DNA from: Flavobacterium sp. CG_23.5
GTDB taxonomy: Bacteria > Bacteroidota > Bacteroidia > Flavobacteriales > Flavobacteriaceae
DNA length: 64,000 nucleotides
Assembly (NCBI RefSeq): GCF_017875765.1
Contig: NZ_JAGGNA010000001.1
Location: 891,001-955,000 of the forward strand
Direction of reading: 5' to 3'
The position numbers were made by a program, and so were the translations under genes. Below are positions 1-8,499 of the stretch, piece by piece. Under the pieces are notes generated by a model. The model was given only the letters and a program-made list of their open reading frames with translations. It had not been told where the DNA came from and searched no databases. Every line of letters starts with the position of its first letter. The first letter of the stretch is position 1.

Positions 1-501
1 GCTTCTGGACCACGTTCAGGAATTGGTGAAATCATCATTCCAGAAAACGAACCAGGTTCATCCATTATGCCAGGAAAAGTAAATCCTACTCAATGTGAAG
101 CATTAACTATGGTTTGCGCACAAGTTATGGGGAACGATGTTGCTATATCTGTTGGTGGAATGCAAGGTCATTATGAATTGAACGTATTTAAACCGTTGAT
201 GGCGGCTAACTTCTTGCAATCAGCCAGATTATTAGGTGATGCATGTATGTCTTTTGACGAACATTGCGCACAAGGAATCGAGCCTAACTACAAACGAATC
301 AAAGAATTAGTTGATAATTCTTTAATGCTTGTTACTGCATTGAATACTAAAATTGGATATTATAAATCGGCTGAAATTGCTCAAACAGCGCATAAAAACG
401 GGACAACTCTAAAAGAGGAAGCCGTTCGTTTGGGTTACGTAACGCCAGAAGATTTTGATGCTTGGGTTAAACCGGAAGACATGGTAGGAAGCTTAAAATA
501 A
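1..501 (+). CDS. fumC: Fumarate hydratase class II, C-terminal part
   Basis: TCA-cycle enzyme that interconverts fumarate and malate in the cytoplasm. The reading frame is open from base 1, so the gene is cut by the window edge and about 166 codons are visible; a full FumC has about 465. The fumarase/aspartase signature [11 protein letters not shown] lies about 20 residues into the fragment and is followed by the usual C-terminal helical part. An internal ATG at 67 is not the true start. A strong intrinsic terminator follows 32 bp after the stop, so this is probably the end of a transcription unit. Argininosuccinate lyase and aspartase share the signature, but the surrounding residues ([21 protein letters not shown]) fit FumC. 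Confidence 0.93.
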   Translation, partial: ASGPRSGIGEIIIPENEPGSSIMPGKVNPTQCEALTMVCAQVMGNDVAISVGGMQGHYELNVFKPLMAANFLQSARLLGDACMSFDEHCAQGIEPNYKRIKELVDNSLMLVTALNTKIGYYKSAEIAQTAHKNGTTLKEEAVRLGYVTPEDFDAWVKPEDMVGSLK

Positions 502-502
502 T

Positions 503-657
503 TATGAGTTATAAATTATAAGTTATAAATTGGAAAACCCTGAAATGTAAACATTTCAGGGTTTTTTGTTTTTAGTTTAGTCCGTATTTTAAACAGCCTT
601 ACTGTTCCCTAAGAATCATTGGAGATTCATAATTTACAATTCATAACTCATAACTCA
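503..657. repeat. AT-rich inverted low-complexity tracts
   Basis: Tracts made of repeated TTATAAATTATAAG/TATGAGTTA words at 503-530 appear in inverted form at 625-657 (CATAACTCATAACTC). They flank the fumC terminator between two convergent genes. Such word-repeat tracts are common between flavobacterial genes; no function is visible. Confidence 0.45.
534..571 (+). terminator. Intrinsic terminator after fumC
   Basis: A 15-bp perfect stem (AAAACCCTGAAATGT and its complement, loop AA) runs directly into a T-rich tract. It ends the fumC transcript; in the other direction it could also stop the convergent gene at 661-1863. Confidence 0.85.
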
Positions 658-660
658 AAT

Positions 661-1863
661 CTATTTTCCATCTACATAATCTTGTAAATAACTGAATCTT
701 GGCGTCAGTTTTCCTTTTTCGGTGATTTTGGCTCTTTGGAGAATTCCGTCTTTATCTCCATTAAAAAAGGCTGGAATAACATGTTCCATAAACATTTCTC
801 CAAAACCTTCGCTGGCATCTTTTGGCAATTCACATGGTAAATTATCAACAGCCATTATGACAATTGCCGCAGGATGAAATACATCTACTTCTTTATTTTC
901 ATTAGGTAAATATCCATACAAAGGTTCTGCAATAGTTGATGATCTAAGCGTACACGCAATTGGACCATTGACATCACAGGAAATATCACCTACGACTTTT
1001 ATTTTACAATCTTTGGCTTGAAGCATTTCCTGAGTTAGAATAACTGGCGCTTCATTACCATAAAAATGTCCTGCAATAAAAATCTCTGTTACCTTTGTGA
1101 ATTTTTCAAAATCAGAAACATATTCCGTTGGATTTTGATAAAAATCAGTAAAATCTAATACTTGCCCATCTTTACGTTTGTTGTAATCCAACACGTCAAT
1201 TTGAGTGTAAACAGGTTGAGAATAATTCTTTGTCAAGTAATTTTCCACTGAAACTTCTTTTACTTTAATGGCATCCAAAACTTCTTTGGCTCCATTACCT
1301 ACTTTTCCAGTACCGGTAATCACAAATTTTAATGGAGGCAAAACCAAACGCTTTAAATGAGTAATTAATGCTTCTTTACCCGAGAGTGTTTCCGCTTTTG
1401 GAATTTTAAACAATCCGAATTTTATTCCAAAGGCTCTAATGCTATTATAAGCACCAACAATTCCTGCATATCTTCCAAAACCGATTAACCTGCGGTTGTT
1501 AGCATCTACTATCGTTTCATGATCGTATAAATCAATGTTTTTATCAAGAATGGCTTGCAGTAACTTTCTATTATAAGGCTGTTTTTTTATAGTATGCGAA
1601 AAAAAGAAATAAGATTTATTAGGAATTAAATCTTCTGTTGGGACTTCTTTTACACCAAATAAAACATCACAATCACTAAGATCATTTGTTATTTCAATCC
1701 CCAATTCTTTGTATTGCTCATCTGTAAAAATTCGAATATCAGAACTTTCCACTTTTATAGAAGCGTCTTGGTAAAGCTGCTTTATTTTTGCCAATTCATC
1801 TGGTGAAAAAACAACTCTTCTGTCTGGTGGGTTTTTTCTTTCTTTAATAATTCCGAATTTCAT
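661..1863 (-). CDS. NAD(P)-dependent oxidoreductase of the alanine dehydrogenase / saccharopine dehydrogenase (LYS1-type) family
   Basis: 400-aa cytoplasmic protein. The N-terminal AlaDh_PNT-like domain (about 1-140; FGIIKERKNPPDRRV at the start, SHT near 90, FGRYAGIVGAYN near 129) is followed by a Rossmann domain with the nucleotide-binding loop VITGTGKVGNGAKE (181-194). This is the layout of lysine-forming saccharopine dehydrogenase and of alanine dehydrogenase; the C-terminal part (DISCDVNGPIACT, FHPAAIVIMAVDNLPCELP) resembles the former more. The substrate cannot be fixed from sequence, and no lysine-pathway gene is adjacent. The gene stands alone and converges on fumC. Its promoter region carries a perfect inverted repeat at 1907-1930. 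Confidence 0.8.
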   Translation of the reverse strand: MKFGIIKERKNPPDRRVVFSPDELAKIKQLYQDASIKVESSDIRIFTDEQYKELGIEITNDLSDCDVLFGVKEVPTEDLIPNKSYFFFSHTIKKQPYNRKLLQAILDKNIDLYDHETIVDANNRRLIGFGRYAGIVGAYNSIRAFGIKFGLFKIPKAETLSGKEALITHLKRLVLPPLKFVITGTGKVGNGAKEVLDAIKVKEVSVENYLTKNYSQPVYTQIDVLDYNKRKDGQVLDFTDFYQNPTEYVSDFEKFTKVTEIFIAGHFYGNEAPVILTQEMLQAKDCKIKVVGDISCDVNGPIACTLRSSTIAEPLYGYLPNENKEVDVFHPAAIVIMAVDNLPCELPKDASEGFGEMFMEHVIPAFFNGDKDGILQRAKITEKGKLTPRFSYLQDYVDGK

Positions 1864-1906
1864 TTTTAAATACTTTTATTTTGATTTAATATAACTTAAT
1901 AGTTTT

Positions 1907-1930
1907 AATTTGTTACAAATATAACAAATT
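1907..1930 (-). promoter_or_regulatory. Perfect inverted repeat enclosing the -7 element of the gene at 661-1863
   Basis: AATTTGTTA, six bases, then TAACAAATT: a perfect 9-bp inverted repeat. On the minus strand the centre reads TATATTTG (1916-1923), an exact match to the Bacteroidota -7 element TAnnTTTG, about 50 bp before the start codon. A protein bound here would cover the promoter, so it is a candidate operator. Confidence 0.5.
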
Positions 1931-2081
1931 AAGGTAAATTTAATTTCTTTTTTTAATAAAATAAAATGGCTAATTTCTTTAAAAGCTGATGTCCACAAAG
2001 ATAGAAATCTGCCATTGCAAGACTTTAATAAAATAGTGTTAAGATTTTGGAAAAAAAATAAATCAACAGAGATTGATTCTA

Positions 2082-2089
2082 TATATTTG
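2082..2089 (+). promoter_or_regulatory. -7 promoter element TATATTTG
   Basis: Exact TAnnTTTG match 19 bp before the ATG at 2109. It argues for a very short leader and against the in-frame TTG at 2073, which lies upstream of the expected transcript start. No well-placed -33 TTG was seen. Confidence 0.5.
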
Positions 2090-2108
2090 CGTTTCTAGCA
2101 CTATGGAA

Positions 2109-3317
2109 ATGAATTTTATAAAAAAAGCAAATATAATACAATTACTCGTCCTTACATTAGTTTTGAGTTCTTGTACAAAAGATAAAAAGAAAGTAGAATT
2201 AAGCGATGCTCAACTCCCAAAAAGCACATTGCCTAAAATGGTTCCTTTAACAAACGAGCAACCCAAACTAACGGCTGAATATATCAATTCTAAAAAAGGA
2301 TCGATAGAGTATTTTTACAACAAAACCTGGCCACACAATAGTTTAAACGGTAGTTTTCTTGTGGCTAAAAATGGTCAAATCATTTATGAAAAATATGAAG
2401 GTTATGCCAATTTTAGAAAAAAGAGATTAATTACCAGCTCTACACCATTACACTTAGCGTCAGTAAGTAAAGTACTGACCGCAACGGCAGTATTAAAATT
2501 AATAAATGCAAAAAGAATTGGTCTAGACCAAAAAGTAAACACGATATTAAAAGAATTTCCTTATCCACTAGTAACGGTTAAAATGCTATTGGACCACAGA
2601 AGCGGAATGCGCAACTATGCTTATTTCACTGATAAGAAAGAAATTTGGGACAGACATAATCGACTTAGTAATCAAGATATATTAACTATCATGGCTACTA
2701 AAGGTATTACTTTAGAATATAAAACTGACACACGCTTTGGATATTGTAACACTAATTACGCTATGTTGGCTTTGATAATTGAAAAGACAACGAAACTCCC
2801 CTACAAAAAAGCAATGCAAGAAATGATTTTCAAACCACTGGGAATGAAAAACACGTATGTTTTTGATTATGAAAGAGATAAAGACAGTATTGCTCCGTCC
2901 TATAAAGGTAATGGAGTTGAAATTGGTAAAGATTTTTTAGATGAAATTTACGGTGATAAGAACATCTATTCTACTGTTAGGGATTTATTGAAATTTGACA
3001 GAGGTAGAAATGCTCCTGGTTTTTTGAGTCCAAAATTGCTTGCACAGATATATACTGGATTTAGCAATGAACGCGTAGGCGAAAAAAATTACGGCCTTGG
3101 TATACGAATGATAAATTGGAAAACAGGACAAAATTTTTATTTCCACAACGGTTGGTGGCACGGAAATACATCGTCCTATATAACTTTAAAAAATGAAGGT
3201 GTAACGATAATTGCATTGTCTAATAAGTTCACAACCAGAACATATCAGGTTAGAAAACTGGCTAGGATATTTGGAGACTATCCATTTCCTTTGACAAAAG
3301 GAGAAAAAGAGGAATGA
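2109..3317 (+). CDS. Beta-lactamase-related serine hydrolase, lipoprotein
   Basis: About 402-aa exported lipoprotein with the serine beta-lactamase/penicillin-binding-protein fold. It begins with a hydrophobic signal segment ending in the lipobox LSSC (Cys about 22). Catalytic motifs are the SxxK tetrad SVSK (about 118-121), YCN (about 212-214, the YxN motif) and HNG (about 351-353, replacing KTG). The set fits class C-like esterases, D-aminopeptidases and DD-peptidases better than true resistance beta-lactamases. I chose the ATG at 2109 because the signal peptide then starts MNFIKK and because of the -7 element just upstream; ATG 2103 is possible. Natural substrate unknown. Confidence 0.8.
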   Translation: MNFIKKANIIQLLVLTLVLSSCTKDKKKVELSDAQLPKSTLPKMVPLTNEQPKLTAEYINSKKGSIEYFYNKTWPHNSLNGSFLVAKNGQIIYEKYEGYANFRKKRLITSSTPLHLASVSKVLTATAVLKLINAKRIGLDQKVNTILKEFPYPLVTVKMLLDHRSGMRNYAYFTDKKEIWDRHNRLSNQDILTIMATKGITLEYKTDTRFGYCNTNYAMLALIIEKTTKLPYKKAMQEMIFKPLGMKNTYVFDYERDKDSIAPSYKGNGVEIGKDFLDEIYGDKNIYSTVRDLLKFDRGRNAPGFLSPKLLAQIYTGFSNERVGEKNYGLGIRMINWKTGQNFYFHNGWWHGNTSSYITLKNEGVTIIALSNKFTTRTYQVRKLARIFGDYPFPLTKGEKEE

Positions 3318-3368
3318 TTTTTGATACAGAGTTGCTAGTTTAGTAGATAGAATTCAAGTTTTAAATTG

Positions 3369-3376
3369 TATATTTG
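3369..3376 (+). promoter_or_regulatory. -7 promoter element upstream of tmRNA
   Basis: TATATTTG, an exact TAnnTTTG match, lies 38 bp before the predicted mature 5' end of tmRNA. That fits transcription of a short 5' precursor that is trimmed. No clear -33 TTG at standard spacing. Confidence 0.5.
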
Positions 3377-3413
3377 CTGACCGAAATTCATTTTTGAGTT
3401 TCAAAATAAAAAA

Positions 3414-3806
3414 GGGGTCGACTGGTTTTGACAGCAAGTCGAATTGAGAAGTAAGCACGTCGAGCATTGAGACCTTGCTCGTAAATATAAGATCTTACAA
3501 TTTTACACGGCGAAAATAACTACGCTCTAGCTGCATAATCTGAATTATAGTAAGATTAGCCTCGTTCCTATCAGATAGGAAAGCAGGATTCTCCTTGAAA
3601 GCCTTGGTTTGTGGCGGTCAGTTAAGGAGAACCGTAAAAATAAACCTAGATTTCCATGAGCTTCGGGTGGATTTCGAAATTAAGAAGATAAGTAGTGTGT
3701 GGCTGTTTCTGGCCCAGCATACTATCGAAAATCTAATCAGAAAATAAACGCGTAGAAAGCCTTTTAGTTGCTTGTTTGGACGGGAGTTCGATTCTCCCCG
3801 ACTCCA
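3414..3806 (+). ncRNA. ssrA: Transfer-messenger RNA (tmRNA)
   Basis: Rescues stalled ribosomes and adds a degradation tag. The 5' end GGGGTCG (3414-3420) pairs with CGACTCC (3799-3805) to form the alanine-tRNA-like acceptor stem, and the T-loop GTTCGATTC is at 3787-3795. The tag-coding segment (3509-3538) reads GENNYALAA followed by TAA, probably preceded by the alanine carried by tmRNA itself. The CCA end is not encoded (the stem is followed by ACAAT), so it would be added later. A terminator follows within 5 bp. The antisense reading frame over the 3' half is not a gene. Confidence 0.95.
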
Positions 3807-3810
3807 CAAT

Positions 3811-3848
3811 AACCCTTATAAACCCACTGTTTATAAGGGTTTTGTTTT
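3811..3848 (+). terminator. Intrinsic terminator of tmRNA
   Basis: A 13-bp perfect stem (AACCCTTATAAAC and its complement, 5-base loop CCACT) followed by TTTGTTTT. Confidence 0.88.
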
Positions 3849-4268
3849 AAAGGGGCTTGATTAGGGGATTATTTCAATCTATACTTTTATTTTTGATACC
3901 CTATTATATAATTCTATTCTTAAAAAGATACTCATCCGCTTTACGACTTTTATCTTCTTAGTTGTCACCCTAAATATAATTATACAGCTAACAATTCTGC
4001 TTTAGTAAAATACAATTATTTTCTAATTTTAAAATTCGGCATCGATTCGTTGTGCACAAAACCATAAATTGATGGAACGGCTAAACTAATATATTTGCAA
4101 CTTGCTGACCATTCATTCATTCTTTTTCATTGCTTGGAGTAGCAGAATTCGATTTTTCAAAAGCCTTTTCAATTCTATTTTGTCTTTCTAAAATTATTTC
4201 AACTGGGTTTTCGATAATTATATTACAATTTTAATTTAAAAAAATAAAAATTACTATTTATTCTTTTA
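3849..4268 (-). pseudogene. Gene-poor stretch downstream of tmRNA with a possible protein-coding remnant
   Basis: No complete gene is visible in these 420 bases. On the minus strand, 4117-4230 holds an open frame of 37 codons without a start, with the protein-like composition IIIENPVEIILERQ...SNEKE, ending at a TGA. It looks like the charged C-terminal tail of a lost gene. On the plus strand there is an orphan -7 match TATATTTG (4090-4097) with no gene behind it. The 3' end of ssrA is a classic integration site, so remains of an old insertion are plausible, but I see no repeat of the ssrA 3' end and no recognisable integrase. Confidence 0.25.
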
Positions 4269-4883
4269 TCATTTCCTAGCTACTAATTTTACATTGTAGG
4301 GAAAAGAAAATTCTTTAATAGGCGCGCCGTCTAACCATCTAAGTTCATCTTCGGGATGTAATACGACAGGCATTCGTTTTTTATGGTTGTGTATTTCTGC
4401 CATTAATTCATTAGCTTCTGTAGTAAGAATAGTGTAGGTATTTTTGATTTCGCCAGTATGCGTGTCTGTCCAATGAGAATATAATCCTGCGAAAGCGAAG
4501 AGTTTTTCATTACCGATACCTATTTCGTATTTAACTTTATTTTTCCCTTTTGAATCCAGCCATTGCCATTCGTAAAAACCATTGGCTATCACCAAGCAGC
4601 GATGGCTTACAGCATCCCGAAACGATGGCTTTTCTTCTACCGTTTCAATTCTAGCATTGAGTGTAATTGCTCTAATTTGATCGTCTTTTGCCCAATGTGG
4701 AATTAAGCCCCAACTATAATGTTCAATTACTTCCGGGTGTTCGTCTGTGATAATAGGTGTTTTAGGAAATGTAAAACCATTGAAATGCTCATGAGGCGCA
4801 AATTCATTTATGTCCTTAATTTTGGCGTTGAAGCGTTTTTCGATTTGTACAGCTAGTTTGTTTTGAATGGTATGAAAACACAT
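4269..4883 (-). CDS. SOS response-associated peptidase (SRAP, HMCES/YedK family)
   Basis: 204-aa protein that covalently captures abasic sites in single-stranded DNA. The catalytic Cys is residue 2, exposed after removal of Met1. Further active-site residues are Asn76 (in LNARIET), Glu105 (in GFYEWQ) and a His in the IHNHKKRMPVVL segment (165 or 167). Length and residue order match E. coli YedK, so the protein appears intact. It is followed on the same strand by an exonuclease/nuclease fusion and a LexA-like repressor, which supports a role in DNA damage. A perfect palindrome lies 19 bp upstream of the start codon. Confidence 0.92.
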   Translation of the reverse strand: MCFHTIQNKLAVQIEKRFNAKIKDINEFAPHEHFNGFTFPKTPIITDEHPEVIEHYSWGLIPHWAKDDQIRAITLNARIETVEEKPSFRDAVSHRCLVIANGFYEWQWLDSKGKNKVKYEIGIGNEKLFAFAGLYSHWTDTHTGEIKNTYTILTTEANELMAEIHNHKKRMPVVLHPEDELRWLDGAPIKEFSFPYNVKLVARK

Positions 4884-4901
4884 GGCTTTACTTTTTTAGT
4901 A

Positions 4902-4915
4902 TAGTAAAGTTACTA
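4902..4915 (-). promoter_or_regulatory. Palindrome in the SRAP gene leader
   Basis: TAGTAA-AG-TTACTA, perfect 6-bp arms with a 2-bp spacer, 19 bp upstream of the SRAP start codon. It is a candidate operator, but differs from the TGTTA-N7-TAACA sites before the two S24 repressors, so a shared regulator is not shown. Confidence 0.35.
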
Positions 4916-4985
4916 TTTTTTATAATAATGAATTATGGTTTTATTATTCGAAAAGTAAATACTTACTAAACATTTTAAGGTTAAA

Positions 4986-6356
4986 TTATTTTTCATGAGT
5001 ATGAACTTTTCCAGGGTACTTCTGTACAAAAGAAAAAATTAACTGCATGATGTACTGGTTCGTTTTATAAGGTGTAATATGTTCTTTGATTTGCGACAGG
5101 TCATTAATTGCTAAATCAGAATCAATATATCCCATGCCATAAAAGTGTCCGTTTTCAACCCAAATACAACTGCGTTCGTCATTAGTTCTTCCTTTGTCAA
5201 TGATAGCAAAACTGGGTCTACTATTTAAGTGAAAATCTATTGCTGCTTGAATTTTATCGTTATGAGAATCAACGTCAGGTAAATCTGCGCTATTATTTTG
5301 AAACGGAAATACATCATCTGACATACTTCCATATTTGCAAAACCTTTGATCAATCTCAAATTGCTGCGCTAGTTCACTGAGCAAATTTATTCCACTATAT
5401 ATTTTATCAAAAGTTTCAATACAATTTTGATTTTTGGCTAGTTTACCAATTGCCAAGTAACGGTATCCATTTCTAGCTTCATATTCGAACAATCCATATT
5501 TCGGCTCAAAGCGTTTTAATGCTTTATTGTGAATTGGCCACAATTGTTTTATCTCAGAACATTCTAGCAATAATGCCATTAATTCGGTACCGCAAACTTC
5601 AAAAGTAATAGCGAATATATCACGAAGGAAATGTTGTCTTTGTGGCGTAATTTTATGACCTCCAAAGTGTGAAGCTACTCGTTTTTTTAAGTTGACCGCT
5701 TTACCTATATAAACTACTTTATTATGTTCATCATAAAAATAATAAACACCGGGTTTGTCTGGTAATTTTTCAAAGTCTTCCCGAGGTAGATTTGGTGGTA
5801 ATCGCTGATCTTGTGATGTTTTCTTGATCATAACATCCATTACCTTTTCAGTGTCCCATTCCAATAATCGAGTAAACAAGATGGCCGTAGCATCGGCATC
5901 GCCTCCAGCGCGGTGGCGGTTTTCTAAATCTATATCTAAAGAGTTACAAAGCCTTCCTAAACTATAAGAAAGCAATCCAGGTCTAATTTTTCTTGAAGCT
6001 CTGACGGTACATAATTTTTTGGCTGTCCATTTAAGACCCGCTCTTTCTAATTCGTGACGAACAAAGGAGTAATCAAAATTAACGTTATGAGCCACAAATA
6101 TTCTGTCAGAGAGCAGTTCAAAAACTTTATCCGAAATAGTATCAAAAACAGGAGCATTACTAACCATTTCATTGGTAATTCCCGTCAATGCAAAAATGGC
6201 AGGCGGTATGTCTTTTTCAGGATTAACAAGTGTTTCCCATCGATCTATTACTTTTATTCCATCATGTATTATAATTGCTATTTCAGTAATGCGACTATGA
6301 CTGGCATTACCACCAGTGGTCTCAATATCTACTATAGCGTATTCCTGCTTTTTCAT
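4986..6356 (-). CDS. DEDDh 3'-5' exonuclease fused to a UvrC-like GIY-YIG nuclease
   Basis: 456-aa two-nuclease protein. Residues 1-175 form a DnaQ/PolC-epsilon-type exonuclease: VDIETTG with Asp10 and Glu12, AHNVNFD (89-95), and HRAGGDAD with His148 and Asp153. A GIY-YIG domain follows (GVYYFY 203-208, YIGKAVNLKKR 216-226), the catalytic module of the UvrC N-terminus and Cho. The remaining about 170 residues are of UvrC-homologue type without visible helix-hairpin-helix repeats. The fusion is known in other bacteria as a UvrC/Cho-like repair protein. It lies between the SRAP and XRE-S24 genes, all on the minus strand, 100 bp from each. It most likely excises DNA lesions; direct replication proofreading is less likely. 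Confidence 0.85.
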   Translation of the reverse strand: MKKQEYAIVDIETTGGNASHSRITEIAIIIHDGIKVIDRWETLVNPEKDIPPAIFALTGITNEMVSNAPVFDTISDKVFELLSDRIFVAHNVNFDYSFVRHELERAGLKWTAKKLCTVRASRKIRPGLLSYSLGRLCNSLDIDLENRHRAGGDADATAILFTRLLEWDTEKVMDVMIKKTSQDQRLPPNLPREDFEKLPDKPGVYYFYDEHNKVVYIGKAVNLKKRVASHFGGHKITPQRQHFLRDIFAITFEVCGTELMALLLECSEIKQLWPIHNKALKRFEPKYGLFEYEARNGYRYLAIGKLAKNQNCIETFDKIYSGINLLSELAQQFEIDQRFCKYGSMSDDVFPFQNNSADLPDVDSHNDKIQAAIDFHLNSRPSFAIIDKGRTNDERSCIWVENGHFYGMGYIDSDLAINDLSQIKEHITPYKTNQYIMQLIFSFVQKYPGKVHTHEK

Positions 6357-6457
6357 TACTTATATAATATGTAAAAGATTCCGTGTTATTAAAAATGAAG
6401 ATTCTATCTAAGCTAATTTTCATACTTTATTGGTTTCAACAGCGTTGCGTATTTGTA

Positions 6458-7234
6458 TTAATTGGTGAGACCAATACTGTTTTTTACCTCGTTGATGTCT
6501 CTTTTTAATTCAACAAACATGTTTTTAATGGTATCGCTTTCCAAAGCTTCTGTTCTTTTGTCACTTCGGGCAATGCTACATTGGTATTCCCAAATTTCAA
6601 GAATATGGGACGCTTTAACTTCGTACGGCGGATAGAAATAATTATCTGATGCTAGTACCAAGGCATTTTTATTGTTTTTGTTAAGTCGCTTATACACCAT
6701 TCCTTCGCTTCTAGTGATGAAAATATAGGTTTTGCCGTCTAAAACTTCGCCCAAACCTTCTACATAACGACCCACAATAATATCGCCATCTTGATGTGGT
6801 GGCATAGAATCACCTTCAACAGGAAAACCACGGTATTTACCCGCTCCTAAAAATGGTAAAGATATTTGTTGTAACTGTTCAATGTACTCGGGATCGGCAT
6901 ACCCATTCAGGTACCCAGCTTTTACTTTTTGGGTTACAATTTCAATGCGGTTTTCACCAATTTGATCTACTTGTATGGGTAGAATTAGGCGGTTATTTTC
7001 AAGTTTTAATAAATCACCAACCTCAATTTTACGAGTATCTACTGACAACAATAAGTCGATACTGATTTGGTAATACTGAGCGATTTTCTTTAGGATTTCA
7101 TAGGGTGCCTCCGAAGTTCCATCTTCGTACTTGACATAACGTCCCCTGGTGATCATTAGACTTTCGGCAACTTTCTCCTGTGATATTTTATGCTTCACCC
7201 GCATGGCTCTAATATTGTCTGAAAATAACGACAT
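6458..7234 (-). CDS. XRE-family HTH / S24 peptidase LexA-like repressor, copy A
   Basis: 258-aa transcription repressor. Residues 1-65 form an XRE helix-turn-helix (ISQEKVAESLMITRGRYVKYEDG); the C-terminal half is an S24 self-cleaving peptidase. The catalytic Ser is in GDSMPPHQDGD (Ser143), the Lys in MVYKRL (Lys182), and the likely scissile Ala-Gly bond is A106-G107 in KVKAGY. All parts needed for RecA-stimulated autocleavage are present. A close paralogue lies at 22834-23601, next to error-prone polymerases. Two operator-like sites overlap its own promoter, so autorepression is likely. Its targets probably include the nearby SRAP and nuclease genes, but that is inference. Confidence 0.87.
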   Translation of the reverse strand: MSLFSDNIRAMRVKHKISQEKVAESLMITRGRYVKYEDGTSEAPYEILKKIAQYYQISIDLLLSVDTRKIEVGDLLKLENNRLILPIQVDQIGENRIEIVTQKVKAGYLNGYADPEYIEQLQQISLPFLGAGKYRGFPVEGDSMPPHQDGDIIVGRYVEGLGEVLDGKTYIFITRSEGMVYKRLNKNNKNALVLASDNYFYPPYEVKASHILEIWEYQCSIARSDKRTEALESDTIKNMFVELKRDINEVKNSIGLTN

Positions 7235-7242
7235 AGCATTTT

Positions 7243-7293
7243 TGTTATAATTTGTAACAGCAAAGATATTAAAAAATGTTATTATTTGTGCTA
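7243..7293 (-). promoter_or_regulatory. Double operator and promoter of XRE-S24 copy A
   Basis: Site 1, TGTTATAATTTGTAACA (7243-7259), is palindromic in its outer 5 bases and starts 9 bp before the start codon. Site 2, TGTTATTATTTGTGCTA (7277-7293), lies exactly 34 bp further out. Between them the minus strand carries the -7 element TATCTTTG (7261-7268). The same arrangement with the same spacings occurs before copy B at 23610-23660. Confidence 0.65.
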
Positions 7294-7833
7294 AAATTGA
7301 GACTTAAAATAAAATGAAATGACAGCTGTAATTGTAAATCTAGATTTGGATACTTTTCTTTTTCTTGTGGTATATTGAGGAAATCTCAATTGGAAGGATT
7401 TCCGTTAATTAGTGATTGAGATTACTGCTGTGTGGTGGCCTTTTGTTCAATAGGAAGCGAAGACTTTCGACGTAAATTCTATAATAGAAGCTATGCACTA
7501 TTACAACCTTAATTTGGCATAATGCAAATTTATTCTCCAAGTGCGCACCTTTTTATTTACAGAAATTACTTTATTAAACATTTTACTGTTTTATTTATAT
7601 AGTATTGCGTAGCAACTCTTTTTAAACCTCGGCACAGCGATATTTTACGTGCGAATTTTTTAATTCTTATAAGGCCGTTTTTTAGTGAGTCTTCAAAACA
7701 GTCAATCTACATTACTTTTGCACCTTCTATTAAAAATAATTTAGCGATTATCTAGCCAGTACCATCTCACTGTCTTTGATAATCGCTACTCTATTTTAAA
7801 ATTTTCATTTTATATTTTAATCACGAATTGATT
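7294..7833. other. 540-bp intergenic region with an orphan promoter-hairpin pair
   Basis: No protein gene is visible. On the plus strand a -7 match TACTTTTG (7713-7720) is followed by an 11-bp perfect inverted repeat, TAGCGATTATC (7742-7752) and GATAATCGCTA (7778-7788), then by T/A-rich sequence. It could be a short noncoding transcript of about 70-80 nt; on the minus strand the same hairpin could end the gene at 7834-8331. The rest (7294-7700) shows only short hairpins such as ATTGAG-GAAAT-CTCAAT. Confidence 0.25.
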
Positions 7834-8331
7834 TTATAAACTAATTTTTCCGTGTTCCCCTTCATCATATTCTTTTCCAGTAACAATAGCTTTTAGCATA
7901 TTGAAAAGAACTACCATTTTACTTGAACTGCTGTCCCAATAATTAACTTCGCTAGGCGTAACTTTAATAAGTAACATGTCGGGATCATCTAAACCAAGTG
8001 GAAACCATGCTTTCATAATGGAACTCCACAACGCTGCCATTTTGGCTTTATCGTTAACTAAACTTGCAGTTCCATGAATCATTAAATAGTTATTGCTGCT
8101 TTCATTGGTAATGGCGAGAGATACTTTTTTACTCTCTTCTATTTCGTCAACTTTATAGGATGATTTCTTGGTAAAAAACCACATAGTGCCATCATCATCA
8201 ATTTTAGCTATACTCATTGGCCTGCCTGATAAATTTTCGGCATTTTTTTCATTTGTAATGAGCATACAGGTACGCACATCTTTAATCATCTCGATAAGCT
8301 TTTCTACATTTTGATTGTGTTCCGGTTTCAT
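7834..8331 (-). CDS. Pyridoxamine 5'-phosphate oxidase-family protein (general stress protein 26-like)
   Basis: 165-aa split-barrel flavin-binding protein. Features are the N-terminal segment KLIEMIKDVRTCMLITN, the FMN-contact region GRPMSIAKIDDDGTMWFFTKKSSYKVDEI, and the C-terminal LLIKVTPSEVNYWDSS. This is the layout of the Pyridox_oxase_2 / general stress protein 26 group, not of true PdxH. Members bind FMN or F420-like cofactors and are often stress-induced; the substrate is unknown. The gene stands alone and lies upstream of a decayed PAP2 gene on the other strand. Confidence 0.82.
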   Translation of the reverse strand: MKPEHNQNVEKLIEMIKDVRTCMLITNEKNAENLSGRPMSIAKIDDDGTMWFFTKKSSYKVDEIEESKKVSLAITNESSNNYLMIHGTASLVNDKAKMAALWSSIMKAWFPLGLDDPDMLLIKVTPSEVNYWDSSSSKMVVLFNMLKAIVTGKEYDEGEHGKISL

Positions 8332-8499
8332 AAAATTTATTTTAAGATTTAATAGTTCTTTTAACCAATAGGTCCAAAACTATACAGTAAAGTTCCTGTT
8401 TTTAAAACGAGGGGGTGTTACACATTCGTGGAAATAAATTATAACATTCACACTTTTTTATAAATGGCCGTAATTAAATAAGTTAACAGCTTCACTTTA

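Noticed and set aside
3618..3809. 63-codon frame antisense to the 3' half of tmRNA
   Set aside because: It overlaps the conserved tmRNA structure entirely; frames over ssrA are a well-known annotation artefact.
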